64,000 nt of DNA, taken from the NCBI GenBank assembly GCA_023653785.1, contig JAMKCH010079145.1, forward strand, positions 1 to 64,000, given 5' to 3'. This DNA is from Ophioderma brevispina. Its lineage: Eukaryota; Echinodermata; Ophiuroidea; Amphilepidida; Ophiodermatidae. The position numbers and the translations under genes are program-made. This document shows positions 23,917-35,900 of the stretch, one piece after another. Position 1 is the stretch's first letter, and each line of letters opens with the position of its first letter. The notes beneath the pieces were generated by a model. The model was not told the DNA's origin and did not search any database. It saw only the letters and a list, made by a program, of their open reading frames with translations.

Positions 23917-24055
23917 GAGTGAAAATTTCACTCAAAAAGAGTAAAATGCTTGTAAATTATTACAAGGTGAGTGGTTGTTACTTTAAAAGAGCAAATTTTT
24001 ACTCAAAAAGAGTAATATCACTCCAATAAGAGTGAATGTCTACTCTTTTGAGGAG
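23917..24055. repeat. cluster of ACTCAAAAAGAGTAA words
   Basis: ACTCAAAAAGAGTAA occurs twice, with related forms AGAGTGAAAATTTCACTC, CACTCCAATAAGAGTGAA and ACTCTTTTGAGGAGT. Each is close to palindromic (ACTC...GAGT). Confidence 0.6.
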
Positions 24056-24173
24056 TCAAAGGACAACACAGAAACGAGTGGAGATCCACTATTTTTGGAG
24101 TGATTTTCAATTTTTTGCGTGGAAATGTGAACATGGTTATTTAACACAACAAGGTGGTCATATTGCATTGACC

Positions 24174-24257
24174 TAGTCTACTGTCAAGACTTCAGGGATT
24201 ATATACGTGACTGAATAAAGCTTTATAATCCCTCATTGAAGTCTTGACACTAGACTA
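24174..24257. repeat. 84-nt imperfect hairpin
   Basis: TAGTCTA, TGTCAAGACTTCA and GGGATTATA on the 5' side pair with TATAATCCC, TGAAGTCTTGACA and TAGACTA on the 3' side. The stem is 29 bp with one mismatch and one 4-base bulge, and the loop is about 20 bases. It could be a small palindromic insertion or a precursor-like RNA hairpin. Confidence 0.7.
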
Positions 24258-24684
24258 ATTTTTGAAATAGTAGAACATTGGAAAATACTCTAATAAAAAA
24301 AGGCAACGCTTTTATGAGAACATTTTTGCCCTCTTTTACCATTCACGATTCTTTCAATTTACGCATCAAACAAATTTGACCGGATTTATTTGTTTTGTTT
24401 TTTACATATAGCTTACTTTCCCTTCATTGCCGGAACTATCTTTCGTGAACTCAATATATAAACTAATTACTGCATGACCAGTAGGATCCTGGACTGAGGT
24501 GCATGATTGATGTAGTATACCTGGTACCAGCTAGCACCCTGGCCGCGTTTTGCTATTGTCGTACTATTTTGGTCTTCAGTAGATAGCAGGCGACAGCTCG
24601 TGATGTGCATTAGGTCGTTTAATCTGATAATTTTGGCTCAAGTCTTCAATCAAATCATAAACCTCGCTTGACACTCACGTGAGT

Positions 24685-24770
24685 GGAGAGAAAGGGAGAT
24701 AGAGAAACGGAGAGAGAGAGAGAAAGCAGAGAGAAACGGAGAAAGGAAAGATGGAAGGAGGAGAAGAAAG
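24685..24770 (+). repeat. GA-rich purine tract
   Basis: GAGAGAAAGGGAGATAGAG-type sequence, purine only on the + strand over most of its length. It is a microsatellite-like tract in the intron. Confidence 0.8.
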
Positions 24771-27031
24771 AGGCTGTTTGCACCTTTAGTGGACTTTATA
24801 ATGAAACCGCTTACAGCTATTGATTATTATAATAGTCTCATTGCGTATTCATTAGTTTTGTCAACAAGCCCGCTGCCTTTTACTTTTTTTGTTATTTTTT
24901 TTTCTCTAACCACCACTACATTACACTATGAAATTATGTAAGAATGTAAAATTATTTAAGATTGTAAAACTATCGTGTCGATTTTTTTTTTAAATTCTAG
25001 AAACGGTGTTTGTTTTTGTTTGTTTGATTTTTTTTTTGGAGACTCCGCCAAATTTTTACGCTTCCACAATCATGACAAATAGGCTTTGAAAGAGGAGGTA
25101 TATAGTGTTCTCCCCAAAATGCATTTGTCTTCCAATACACATTTTCCTATTAAAATAGGGCTGGGTTTGCTCATATCGTGACGCAAAGTCAACATAAAAG
25201 GACAAACTCATTAATTTTATGTCTCAATTTATCATACATATACCAGCAAATCAACACCAGTATAACATTGCCCTATCCAGCTAGAGATTGTTATTACAAG
25301 GCCGATTAGGCATATCATTTGTCATGATGCAGTTCAACCAAATTATTTTTCACTGTGCCCCTTTTTAAAAAATAATTACCCTGGTATTATGGTGTTTTTT
25401 TTTTTCAGCTATATTTTTTATAAAGATATTGATTATCCCTACTCAAATAAAGTGTATCTCTCGGCCGTGATGCCAGGATTATAATACTCATCAATTTTGT
25501 GTTGTGCATGCGAAAGCCTTTTGAAATGAATAAAGCACGCGGGCAACTCCATAGTTCGGTGTAGCGTGCATATCGATTTCAATCGGCGCGGGCGCCACGA
25601 GGCGAAGTGGAATTTAAAATGAGCTGAGAATTACAAAAATCTCTGAGCAAATATAAAAAACACAAAACTAAAACAAATGCATAAAATTTTTAAATTTTAT
25701 ATATTTCTTATATCTTATCCATTATGAAACTGGTTTCACGTTCTAATGAGAACGGTGTGGCGGAGATATAGCCCCCGGCTCACAGTCCGGGGAACAATGG
25801 TGAATAATAGGGTAATCGATTCAGTTGTGTTTCAGCAAAAACATTAGTTTCATGCTTTATCCGTTGTCGTCTTTTGATGGAGCCCGGACTATAACACCTG
25901 CCGGACTATGATTACTTTCACAGGGGCCTAGAGCAAGTCCTGAGATTATTCAAGTAGAGATTGAATCTACGTGCAACATGGTAACTGTAGTTTGAACCTT
26001 AATTGGAATGCCAATGTTGTGTGCTTGAAAACCTTAATTTGATATCAACTTGTTTGTCTTAAAAATATACTTTTTTTTCAAAGGCCGTTTATTATAGATC
26101 CACTGCGAAATTTCAGCCCACTATCTCAGCTCCGTGTATGAAGCCACTGTCCGCCATCTTAGGACCATCACGATAGCCAACCAGATGTATCCATTCGATA
26201 TTCACACAAAACGTGCATGTACATGAATTGTGTAGGGTTCTTGCACGGGAGGTCAATATGGGGTCAACTTGGTCAGACTTGTCCTTCAGAACAACCCCAA
26301 GCATGCAAGAACGTAATTGATCGTTCGTGAAATAACCGATATTATTGTCCCGTCGGCAATATGAATTATGATATATTAGGCAAAACAATGTGATAAAAAC
26401 ACCAGAATACGTAAGAAATATACATGTCAAGACCATAAATGACATGTTAAATTGGCCCAAAGACCCATTTGACGTTATTTGCATTAGGAAAGTTCGCTTA
26501 TCTTACTAATCGCACTTAGCCATATTCTTGCTCTCAGCTATCTTTAGTAGACAGTAACCTTATGACATAATAATATACGTTTTAAACGCGTTCTAAAGTG
26601 AGAGAATCGCATGCAATGTGGTTGTGTATGCATGGGGTGTGAATGTCTGACTCCGTGATGTAAAGTGGTGCCTGTGTGCAAATGATTAAATGCAGGTGTA
26701 TATCCATTTGAATGTGAAGTTATGGGCAGTCGTTCAAACAATCAAGCAATACTATATACACGAGACCAGTGTTTTCAAAAACACATCTGATGAGACGTGG
26801 GTTCAATATGGGAGTAAAAGGAGCTGTGTTGTAGCCACACGTAACTCTAGACCATGAGGTTAAACTTGAAAGCTTATAAATTTGGAAACGTGTATAGACG
26901 ATCGTCATGTTTAAAAACGTCAGTACATTTTGATTCCACGTGTAGGTTATTCGTCCCACATCCACAACCTGAATTTACCCCAAGAATTTGTTATACCATA
27001 ACAATCTTCTTTTAAAAACATTTCAACACAG

Positions 27032-27245
27032 ACTACACGTGTCACGAAAGCTTTGCATGGAGCTAAATGGAAGTCATTCATCACAAGATTCAGCCGAGCC
27101 ATATTCCAACATCCACCTCTTTGAGCCAACATCAAGAGATATTTCCACTTTTGTCCAAGAAATCGGTGTGCAGGTTTCCATTAGTGACGACAGAATCACA
27201 AATGGCGCAAAAATACAGACCACTTCGGACATGCAGTCTGCACTT
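27032..27245 (+). CDS. proposed exon 3
   Basis: It starts after CAACACAG with one base that completes the Glu codon opened in exon 2 (phase 2), and runs 71 open codons to a strong donor, CTT|GTAAGA. The peptide begins LHVSRKLCMELNGSHSSQD, extending the coiled coil, then becomes Ser/Thr/Asp-rich, with GVQVSISDDRITNGAKI. No catalytic or membrane feature. It exits in phase 0, which does not match the preferred frame of exon 4. A later donor at 27270 (CGG|GTAAAT) is also phase 0. A missed exon of 3n+2 bases or an indel is the likely cause. Confidence 0.65.
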
Positions 27246-27839
27246 GTAAGAAATCACCGACAACGGGTAAATCATGAATGAAATATGGGGATCGGGGTAG
27301 TGAATTCATTTGTGTTGATGGTGGGTGTGTGATGATGGACGAGCGCGTTTTTTTAGGTTGATTCGGAGAGTTCTAATTGCAGAGATTATCGCCGCATGAG
27401 ATGACATATCGCTCAGCAATTTTCATATTTTATCATTTAGATCAACATACGGTTTAATGACACGACAATTCATGCAATTAACTATACGTTCCAGAAGAGC
27501 ATAATTACGATCAATTACTAAAATTTTGGACGCCCGTCTTCCGCAAATAAACACGTGTGTGCGCCCTCATTAGTTGAATGTGGCACGTGGCGCTGTTACA
27601 TACCGCTTATTGATTGGTTGAAAGTTAGGTTGGATTGTTCCACCTGAACAAATAGGGGTGAATTTTTTGATGTTCATTTCTATAATAATGCGTATTTGTG
27701 ATAATCTTAAAGCGAATGTTTTGATACTCTCAAAAAAGAAACATATTTGAAAATAGGCCTATAAACGACTGATCGTCACAAATATAAAATTATCTTTAAA
27801 ATTAAACAACTGTTGAAACCTCATATTCCCTATTTAAAG
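27246..27839 (+). other. intron; site of the frame problem
   Basis: 594 bases between exons 3 and 4. A possible extra exon could begin after the T-run and AG at 27355 (reading VDSESSNCRDYRRM) but no suitable donor was found. Otherwise nothing is seen. Confidence 0.4.
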
Positions 27840-27929
27840 ACTGCTACAAAGGCAAAAGCAATCAAGCATGTCTGTTTACCGACCCCAGCACTCTATTTGT
27901 ACGGGAAAGGGACAGTCATCTGCAACCGA
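27840..27929 (+). CDS. proposed exon 4
   Basis: 90 bases between an acceptor (CATATTCCCTATTTAAAG) and a strong donor (CGA|GTAAGT). Two frames are open. In phase 2 it reads LLQRQKQSSMSVYRPQHS onwards and joins exon 5 and exon 6 without stops, so I prefer it. In phase 0 it reads TATKAKAIKHVCLP onwards, matches the exit phase of exon 3, but leads to a stop at 28270-28272 in exon 5. Both may exist as alternative products. No domain recognised. Confidence 0.55.
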
Positions 27930-28191
27930 GTAAGTATCAATTATCATGGTGGTGTTAACATTGCTCAAATAATCCCAAAGGAATTAAGCAATTTTGAGTT
28001 ATTTTTGACCTGCGATAATTTGTAGGATAGTGGGCGACTTTAAGATCTAAAGTGGTTAAAACGACACGAGAGAAGACAAAAAAGTAAATGATGTAATACA
28101 AAAAAGTTTCTGTTGAATCCTCCTTCCCTATTTTATGCACATAATAAGGTGTACTAGTATATTGTGTAATTGATGATTTCTTAACTTGTAG

Positions 28192-28278
28192 GGGAAATTC
28201 GCCTCCAATACGAAGAGTAGTACCCGTTCTACAGGATGCGAATGTGGCCAAGAAATCAACGAAGAGGTTTAGAGGTTA
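28192..28278 (+). CDS. proposed exon 5, basic segment
   Basis: It starts after TTAACTTGTAG. In the phase-2 frame it reads GNSPPIRRVVPVLQDANVAK and then KSTKRFRG, and ends TTA|GTAAGC, exit phase 2. The basic tail could be a nuclear or microtubule-type signal, but that is a guess. The exit phase fits exon 6, whose first base completes a Tyr codon. Alternative donors at 28267 (GTTTAG) and 28275 (GTTAGT) do not fit exon 6. In the phase-0 frame the exon stops at 28270-28272. Confidence 0.6.
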
Positions 28279-28575
28279 GTAAGCTACGTACATACCACTC
28301 TTTCTTTCTCTAAATTTACGCGACTCCAACAGCTTCCAACATTATAAAGATGGCAGCAGATAATCTTCTAAAATATAAAATTTGATGTCATCATAGATTG
28401 CCCACTCCCTTAACATACTTCACGACCATTCAGAGGAGACCCCTACAAAACTGGGACTTTTAAAAATACCTTGTTAAATGTAAATGAACGACAAAGAGAG
28501 ACTGCGGATCCATCTTAAATAATATAATATGCCCTAGTCTTTGTCAAAGACTCGGTTTTAAAGAATTCGTGGGAT

Positions 28576-28590
28576 GGGGGGGGGGGGGGG
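28576..28590 (+). repeat. poly-G tract
   Basis: GGATGGGGGGGGGGGGGGA-type run of about 15 bases just inside the long intron. Confidence 0.85.
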
Positions 28591-28857
28591 AGGTGAAACT
28601 CGTTGTTACCAAGTTGGGTTGGTCCCTTTTAGTTGTAGTACCCGGTAGTTTATGTTTCCATAGAGTAATACAGTTACAATGTCTGTAACACAGACTAAAT
28701 AGGCCCATGTTCATCTATGACATATAAAAGCAACAATCGGGAAAACAGTGCAAATTAGGGCAAAAATAGTCGGATTAGGCATTACCATGCAGCACACATG
28801 CGCCAGAAACAGCGCGAAGACCTGCAGGCTTAGACTGATTATTGGCAATTACATTAA

Positions 28858-29199
28858 AGGGGCATTTCGTGATCCACAACCTCGTCCCCCCGACTTCCTA
28901 AAAACAGTCGAGATTTTAATATCATCTGAACCGTTAGCCTCAGTAATCCAGGTGTACCTATCTTACGTGCAAGTTCGGGTCTATATCTGTAAGAAATGTG
29001 GGCAATTTTGTATTTGGACTGTCCGTAAATAACGGATAGAAATTAGGGCCTACACAGTTGCCTATGGGACCGTGGAAACAATTGCTCATAACCAAAAAGC
29101 ACAAGATTGGGATCAACTCAAATTTTGGGAATAACTGTTCGCAAGGATAGCTAAGTGAACAATGAATAAAACAAGGTGCTGAAATCACGAAATGCACCT
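28858..29199. mobile_element. TTAA-type MITE, family B copy 1
   Basis: It is flanked by TTAA at 28854-28857 and 29200-29203. The left terminus is AGGGGCATTTCGTGATCC and the right terminus GAAATCACGAAATGCACCT, good inverted repeats. 342 bp, no coding capacity. The second copy is 6751-7077. Confidence 0.9.
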
Positions 29200-30277
29200 T
29201 TAAAAATTAATCATACAGTAACAAAAAATATCAATAATCAACCCATGATGTCAAAACCCCCTTACCCCTATTTTGCAATGGAACTGTCCAATTGCAGCTA
29301 GCTCCCTCATTTGGACTTCAAGATAAGTATGTATCGACGGAAACACCTAGTAGAAGATTAAAACATGCGAAAACGATTTTTCTTCTGCCAAGAAGATTAT
29401 CCTGAATTGACCAAAACCCATGCAATGTAACAGTTTCTTAATTATATGTGCCAGCCACGCATTGTGTTGACACTGGTCAGCTGTAACTGATACCATTCTT
29501 GAAGTGTAGGAGTCTCATATTTCCCTTCCATGACCATGTCCATTTTTTTTGAGTATATACCCTATTTTGCACTGTCAGGTTAGTACATAGCACTATACTG
29601 GTCGAATATGAGACTAGTCTTCACCAAACTTTGTATGGTAGCAGTATGTATCAAGTTTTTTTGTTTGGTTGGGTCAGATTGCACATTTTTGCTGGAGGAC
29701 AAATCCTGCTGTAGAATGACTTCTAGAGCCATTTTATATCCAAAAATAATACTTCCAAGTTAAATAATACAATTGTGGTAAACAATGACATGATTATATG
29801 GTATATTTAACACGGATAGCATAGAACTAATTCATATGCAGACTAATATTTTCATGTGTAGTTAACAGGCACCAAACGTGTGTACAGCACTATATGACAG
29901 ATATACTACACAATTGTGTGCGGTCTTTGCATTGGACAAAGAAATTCCATTTTAAAAGGGCAATCATGAAAAACTGTAGCTTGGTTGTGATTTCTACTTC
30001 AAAATAATACCAGATTGGACTATAGCCGTAACATGAAACTGAATGCATTTTCTTCACATAAAGGTTGATCATTATGATTGATGCCTAGGCACAGTATATT
30101 ACAATAGTCATTCATTGGGATTTTACTATGTACTTATACGACCCTGATTGTATACAACATTTTAAAACTAAAATCGTGCTAGCAAAAGCAGAGATTGTCT
30201 TTTTAAGGACTCGTCTTGTTTAAATTGAATTTCAAGCCATTTTCGACTCTTCTTTCTGTTTGACTATTATACAAGAA

Positions 30278-30400
30278 ACAGAGGCGTAACCGGGGGGGGG
30301 GGGGGGGGGGGGGGGGGGAGGGATGGGATATTCTCCAAAATAATTGATGAGGGGAGGGGGAGGGTCAATACGATCATCCACCCACCAATGTTGATGCCCA
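30278..30400. mobile_element. left end of a hAT-like element with poly-G
   Basis: CAGAGGCGTAACCGGGG opens the element, followed by a G run of about 27 (30292-30318) and GAGGGGAGGGGGAGGG. The start resembles the CAGTGGCGTAAC terminus of family H. No matching right end was found, so it may be truncated. Confidence 0.5.
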
Positions 30401-31794
30401 TTGTGTGTTTTTGACAAAAATAACCTAATATTTACCATAAAGTATAAAAATGGTGAGATTTCCGAGCGCTTTGCGCGCATTTGTTCTATAATACAATTAC
30501 ATAATTCATTTAACGATTTTTAGCTTCCTAAATGGCAATTTTTTAGCGGCTTCGCGCGCACATGGACTAATAATGGATCTTTTCTGCAAAACTCCGTTTC
30601 TTTCATAAATTTTCATCCACCCCTCCCCCAATGTCAAAAAGAAGAAAGTTATGCCCAATGCCAAGAGCAAAGGAGCACAATGTGCCCATAGAAAAAAGAA
30701 ATGAGCTAAAATACAAGATTTTCAAAGTATATTCGCGTCTGCTGAGTTATTTTTATCTAAAGCAGATGAATCAAAACATAAATGAGTTTTGGTTTCATCT
30801 TGTTCGTGAAGACAGATAGGTGCCACGTCACTAGGTGCCACGTCACTTTAGCATATTAGATATCAAAATTACATCAGAATGGTTATACATCATAAAGGAC
30901 CAATGGTTTAATTTTGAACTCGGACAAAATTTCAAAAGTCGTTAGGAGGTATATGCAGGTGAATCATAATCACATTTATCAAACGGGCCATGTCTGTGGC
31001 TGGAATTTTCCAAGTGCTGGTTAAAGTCAATGAAGTGGTTTGCTTCCCCGGGCCGACGGCTTCAACAGATTTATCTCAAATGACCGAGGATTTGGACTAC
31101 TGGTGCCATCGAGGTTATTGAAGCGCGTCTTTGCTCGTAGACCCGTAAGAATTATCAGATAAAGTTTTAGTGTTAAGATATAATATCCGTGATGAAAATG
31201 AAAAAAGTTAAAACACGCCCAACTTAAGCTTCCTTTATGAGCTTTTATGACTAACATTATTAACTGTATAAACCTGGTTTTATAAGGCGGGCAAACATTT
31301 TGTTTTAAAAAAATAGCCGTTTTAACTCGGCTCACTCAAAAAGGTCCAAATTAATGTTTGGTTCAAATGTAGGTAGGGGATTATGCGGATTTTTTTTGAC
31401 CATATTCTGATGTCATTTTCTGAAACATATTTTAACGAACTAGTGTGTATCAGTATTATAGCCTATAATTTCAAAGGCAGGGTTCTTTGTGTTCTCAAAT
31501 GACAAAAATAAAATGGAATATTAAAAAAAGTTGGGTATTTCCCCAAACTATACATATTCAAAGGTAAATAATTGATACTTTTTGGAAAGAGATACAATGG
31601 GTATATAGTAACACAAAGCCAGAAGAAATTGGAGTTGATTTATATAATTTCAATTACCCTGGGTCAGCGGAGGTGGGTCGGTGACATTTTTTATCAATGA
31701 TAAGTACTCCTGCAACAATTGACCATTTAGATCCTGAAGGTAAATTGGGCCGAGTTAGCTCACTCTAAGTACCACGTCCTGTAAGTTACAACAT

Positions 31795-31965
31795 ACTATT
31801 TAAAATTACGGAACCAAAAAAAAAAATTCCGGAAAATATTGTGCCAGAAATTTTTGAAAATTTTCCGTAAATCACATGTTTTGTTTTTATTTTTCTTGTT
31901 TTTGTTACAACAGATTTTCCGTAAATTACGGAAAATCTGTTTTCTTAATTACGGAAATTTCTAAC
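31795..31965. repeat. TTACGGAA repeat with a perfect 33-bp palindrome
   Basis: TTACGGAA or its complement TTCCGTAA occurs five times. At 31909-31941 AACAGATTTTCCGTAA and TTACGGAAAATCTGTT flank a single A, giving 16-bp perfect arms. The surrounding AAATTTTCCG words make it a small foldback repeat. Confidence 0.75.
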
Positions 31966-32818
31966 AGGTGTGGGATCACATGACCCGATGGGGTGATATT
32001 CCCAAAACTGAGCATTGTGGGATTGACTCAAAACACCCTTGGGTTTAGGGCACACGGAGTCCAACCTCTGGTATGGTTTCATCGCCCATTCCAAATGATG
32101 AGTCTTTTAGAAAGAAAACTCTTGGAACAGAATAATATAACAAATCATTGTCATCATTTAATCGTTGGTTGCTTTCAATACAATCACAAAATGTTTAAAA
32201 ATAAATTAAAAATCGACTCCAAAACCAATAATTGCAAAATATTACAAGTTAGTGCCAAAAATCTGTATAATTGATTATCCATAGAGAAGCATATACGGTA
32301 CAAAAAATACTATTTTTGAGCGTTACTAAATTTCCACGCGCCATCCGGTCTCTTACCGATATGGGAAACGGTGTTAGTTTACAATAGATCGCGCGATTGC
32401 GCCAGTTCGCTCATCTAAAGTTATTGATAATTACAGGGGCCGGCGGGAGCAAATTGAAAGTGGTGCGGCGGGCAAGAGTGTCCGTGTAAGCATGGAAGCC
32501 CGGGGGGGGGCCCTCAATTTTTTTTTCAGGTAGGATGTGCGGCCCCCATTTCCGAAATTGGTGGCTGTGGTGAAACTAGATTTTGTCTCCGAAAAGTAGG
32601 GCTTGGGACCTGGAAATTTGAGAAATTTGCAGGCTTGGGAGCTGAAATGTGGGCTCTTTTAAAATTAGGCTTCTCGAGGCCACAATTTCTGAAAAGGGGA
32701 CCTTAAGAACCGAAATTATGCTTCAACTAGGGGTGGTCTTTGGGAACTGCTGGAGAGACGCAAAAAAGCAAGGGGGTCTTAAGGACCGCACATACGCGTA
32801 CCTCTTTCCAATGCCGGG

Positions 32819-32851
32819 GCCCCCCCCCACCCCCCCCCCCCCCCCCCCCCC
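32819..32851 (+). repeat. poly-C tract
   Basis: A C-run interrupted by two A, about 33 bases. It follows a G-run at 32501-32510. Confidence 0.85.
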
Positions 32852-32959
32852 ACCGTGCACAGAGCTAAAGGCGAACGGTATTCGGCGTGCAGTCCTTGCT
32901 TTCTATGAGATTTGGCCCGAACGAAATTATGCTCCAGGGACCATATGGTCCCCAGACAG

Positions 32960-35900
32960 GGACCATATGGTTTCCTACGCGTGAAGCGCGGAACCCCAGT
33001 GCAATGTCGCTTTTCCAAAAAACATTTCCCATGCAAATATGATAATAAAAAAAAAACAATTTGAAATAATGCTTATAGGTATGATCAAAACGGTTTAAAT
33101 TAAATATTAGGCCTAGTTGATGGGTTAAGTTTTGTTTGAATTAAGCCATTACTTTTCCTGTAGAGTTCCTATATCAAGCTGTCCGGGGGTGGGTGCGCAC
33201 GAAGCGAGGAACCCTTGCAATATTCGCTTCCAAAACACATTTTCCCATGCAAATTTGTTAGAAACAACTTGAAATTTGTAAGTGGTTATGATATTAATGC
33301 TTATACAGAGTGGTCCAAAAAAAGTTTACACTTTTTCTGTGCAAAAGTTCTCAAACATTAGGTGAGGATATTTATTAACTACAATATCTTGTTGGAACCT
33401 GGAGAAAACGGTGTGGAAAACAAAGCTGAAATGACAAATTGGCCCCGCCATCTGAGGAGAGAAAAAAGGTGAAAAACCACTGCACCACCAACGACGTCCA
33501 TTGGCACTTAGTTGGTGATCATTATAGCAAAGATTGATATAAACGTTGATCAACGCACCCTGTCATGGACTTGGTATTATTAAATCATCTGTAAAAAAAT
33601 CATCATATGATAAATTGCCTTATTTGTTAGAGCTAAAACACGGAGCTACAGCTTCAAAGTGGGATAAAGTGACTGACTGACAGAAAAGAATGGAAAATTA
33701 TCTCCAATTGAAATCAACTTAATTAAGATGTAAATGGACATTAATTCAGTTTCATGATTGAAATATTCTAAATTGTTCAAAGGGTAAACACCTCACACAC
33801 ACTTGAAGGGTGGTCAGTAGATTGTTATGTGAGTAGGCCTACAGTTCACGCAATGGTTCTTTTGATTTATTGTTAACCACGATGCACCATAGACACGTGT
33901 ATGCAAAGTGGTTCGGACTATTTTTCTATACACAACCGCCCATTTTATTATTTGAGATCTGTTTTCAACGTCATTTTCACCATGGTTCATGTAAACAATA
34001 TATTGTAGGTATAATATCTTCAAACGAATTTGATGTCCACCCACTTTTGAGAACTTGAAGACAAAAAAGGGTTAACTTTTTTGGACAACTCTGTAGGTAG
34101 GCCTATGGTCACGTTTTTTTAAAAGTAAAATATATAGTTGATGTTTGAAGTTGTTTGAACTAAGATAAAGTGTTCATGGGAAGTTCGTATCTGTCTGGGG
34201 GGTGTCGGGAGGGGGTGCCCCCTACCGCGCAAAGCGCGTGGCGTAACCCTTGCAATATTCGCTTTCAAAACAAATTTTCATGCAAATTGCTAGAATCCAA
34301 TTTAAATCTTTAAAGGTATGTCAACGGTTTTTTTTTTATAAAAGTTAAATATAGTTGATGGGTTAACATTGGTATATGCAAGTGTCAATTGTAGTTACAC
34401 TTAAAAGGAGAACCTGTACAGAATTAACTTACACAATATACGCTATAAAACAATTATGAAACACATATGGAGTGGTTTCATTGCAAAACGGAATTATACT
34501 ACCACCCACCTAAAACGAATTAAAGCATTTGTCTGACCAGGCGCTATTTGAAATTCCGCGCGACTGTATATGGGATATGTATTTGTGTTATGCGATACGC
34601 AAGGCACAGTAGCGTCATGACATTCTTCAACATACTGCTTTCATAATGTGTATTCCTATGGCATGTATGACCTAAACGTGCCGGTTGTATCGCAAAACAC
34701 GTTATACACTAGCGCGAATTTTTAAATAGCACATGTCAGACAAGATGGTTTTTATCATGGTTAGGGTTATATAATTCCGTTTTTCTATGAAACACTCGAT
34801 ATGTGGTCCATAAATTAGTTTATAGTGTATATTGTTTAATATTATCGTTGTACGGGTTCTCCTTAAGTAATCGAGCTGCCGGGGTGAGTGCTGGCAAAAA
34901 GTGCGGAATCCCTCAAATGTTCACTTTCCAAAAACACATTTTCTATGCAAATTTTATCGGTACAATATTATTTTATAAGTGACATGACCACCGTTTTGCA
35001 ACAGCAAAATGAAATTGTTTAGTTTTGGCCTGATGTTGTATACTGGCCGCACAATGAGCCATGTGCCCGGGCAGTGCCGCGACAAGCGAATGCGATGTGG
35101 GTGCGGGCGAAATTAGGGTATTAGTTTCAAAGGCATATTTTCTACTTTTGATAGACCAATTTAAAAAAAAAAAAAAAAAAATTTGCCAAGTTGTTAATAT
35201 TAAATAGTACTAGGCCTACTAAAGAGTAACGGTCTGAAAAAGTAAAATTAACTGGTGGTAAGGCTCTAATTTTGAAGGAAGCACGTCAAAGTTGGTGCAC
35301 GGGCCGTTGCAGCATGCGTCGTAAAACGTTAAGTAGCACAAGATTGGTCGCAACGTTCAATGACAATTGGTCGTCATTTCTTCAAATCTGGAGAAGCCCT
35401 ACTCTTAAATTAGGTCTGTAAGCTTTTTAAATACGCGCGTTAAGCGCGGAAAAATGACTGCAAATTTTAGGGGTTATAGAGTATTTCAAATGCAAGTAAC
35501 AGGGCAATTTTTTAAAAAAAGAAAAAACCTAAAAAATTAAAAAAACAGGGATTTGACTGGCAGCTGGGACTACAACTGCAGAACGTAAAATAACCGGCAG
35601 CCGTAAAAGACGAAACCATTGCGGGAACGTTAAATAACGGCCCCGTGTCCGTTGGTGTCCCGTCGTCGTAAATCTCAGCTTCAAACGTTGCTGGTTTTTG
35701 ATCTGTTTAAACAATATTAAAATTAAAAACGTTTATTACCCCTCTGACCAAATTTTCACGTGTTGTAGCTATTGGGCACCATACAAACGTTGTGTACGTT
35801 ACCACATGGTTTTGTAAATAAGTTATATTTCCGGCAAACAATTTTGAGAAAAAGGGCAAATAAAAACAAAGGGGAAAAAACGGTGAAAAAAGAAAGATTT

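Larger units (their letters stand above)
23576..27031 (+). other. intron with small repeats and a hairpin
   Basis: No exon was supported. Contents: ACTCAAAAAGAGTAA words (23917-24055), a long hairpin (24174-24257), a GA-rich tract (24685-24770) and ordinary AT-rich DNA. Short open stretches on the minus strand at 26113-26484 lack domains and splice context. Confidence 0.5.

Noticed and set aside
26113..26484. 123-codon minus-strand open frame with a hydrophobic stretch
   Set aside because: No homolog motif, no repeat support, no splice context, and opposite to the gene in whose intron it lies.
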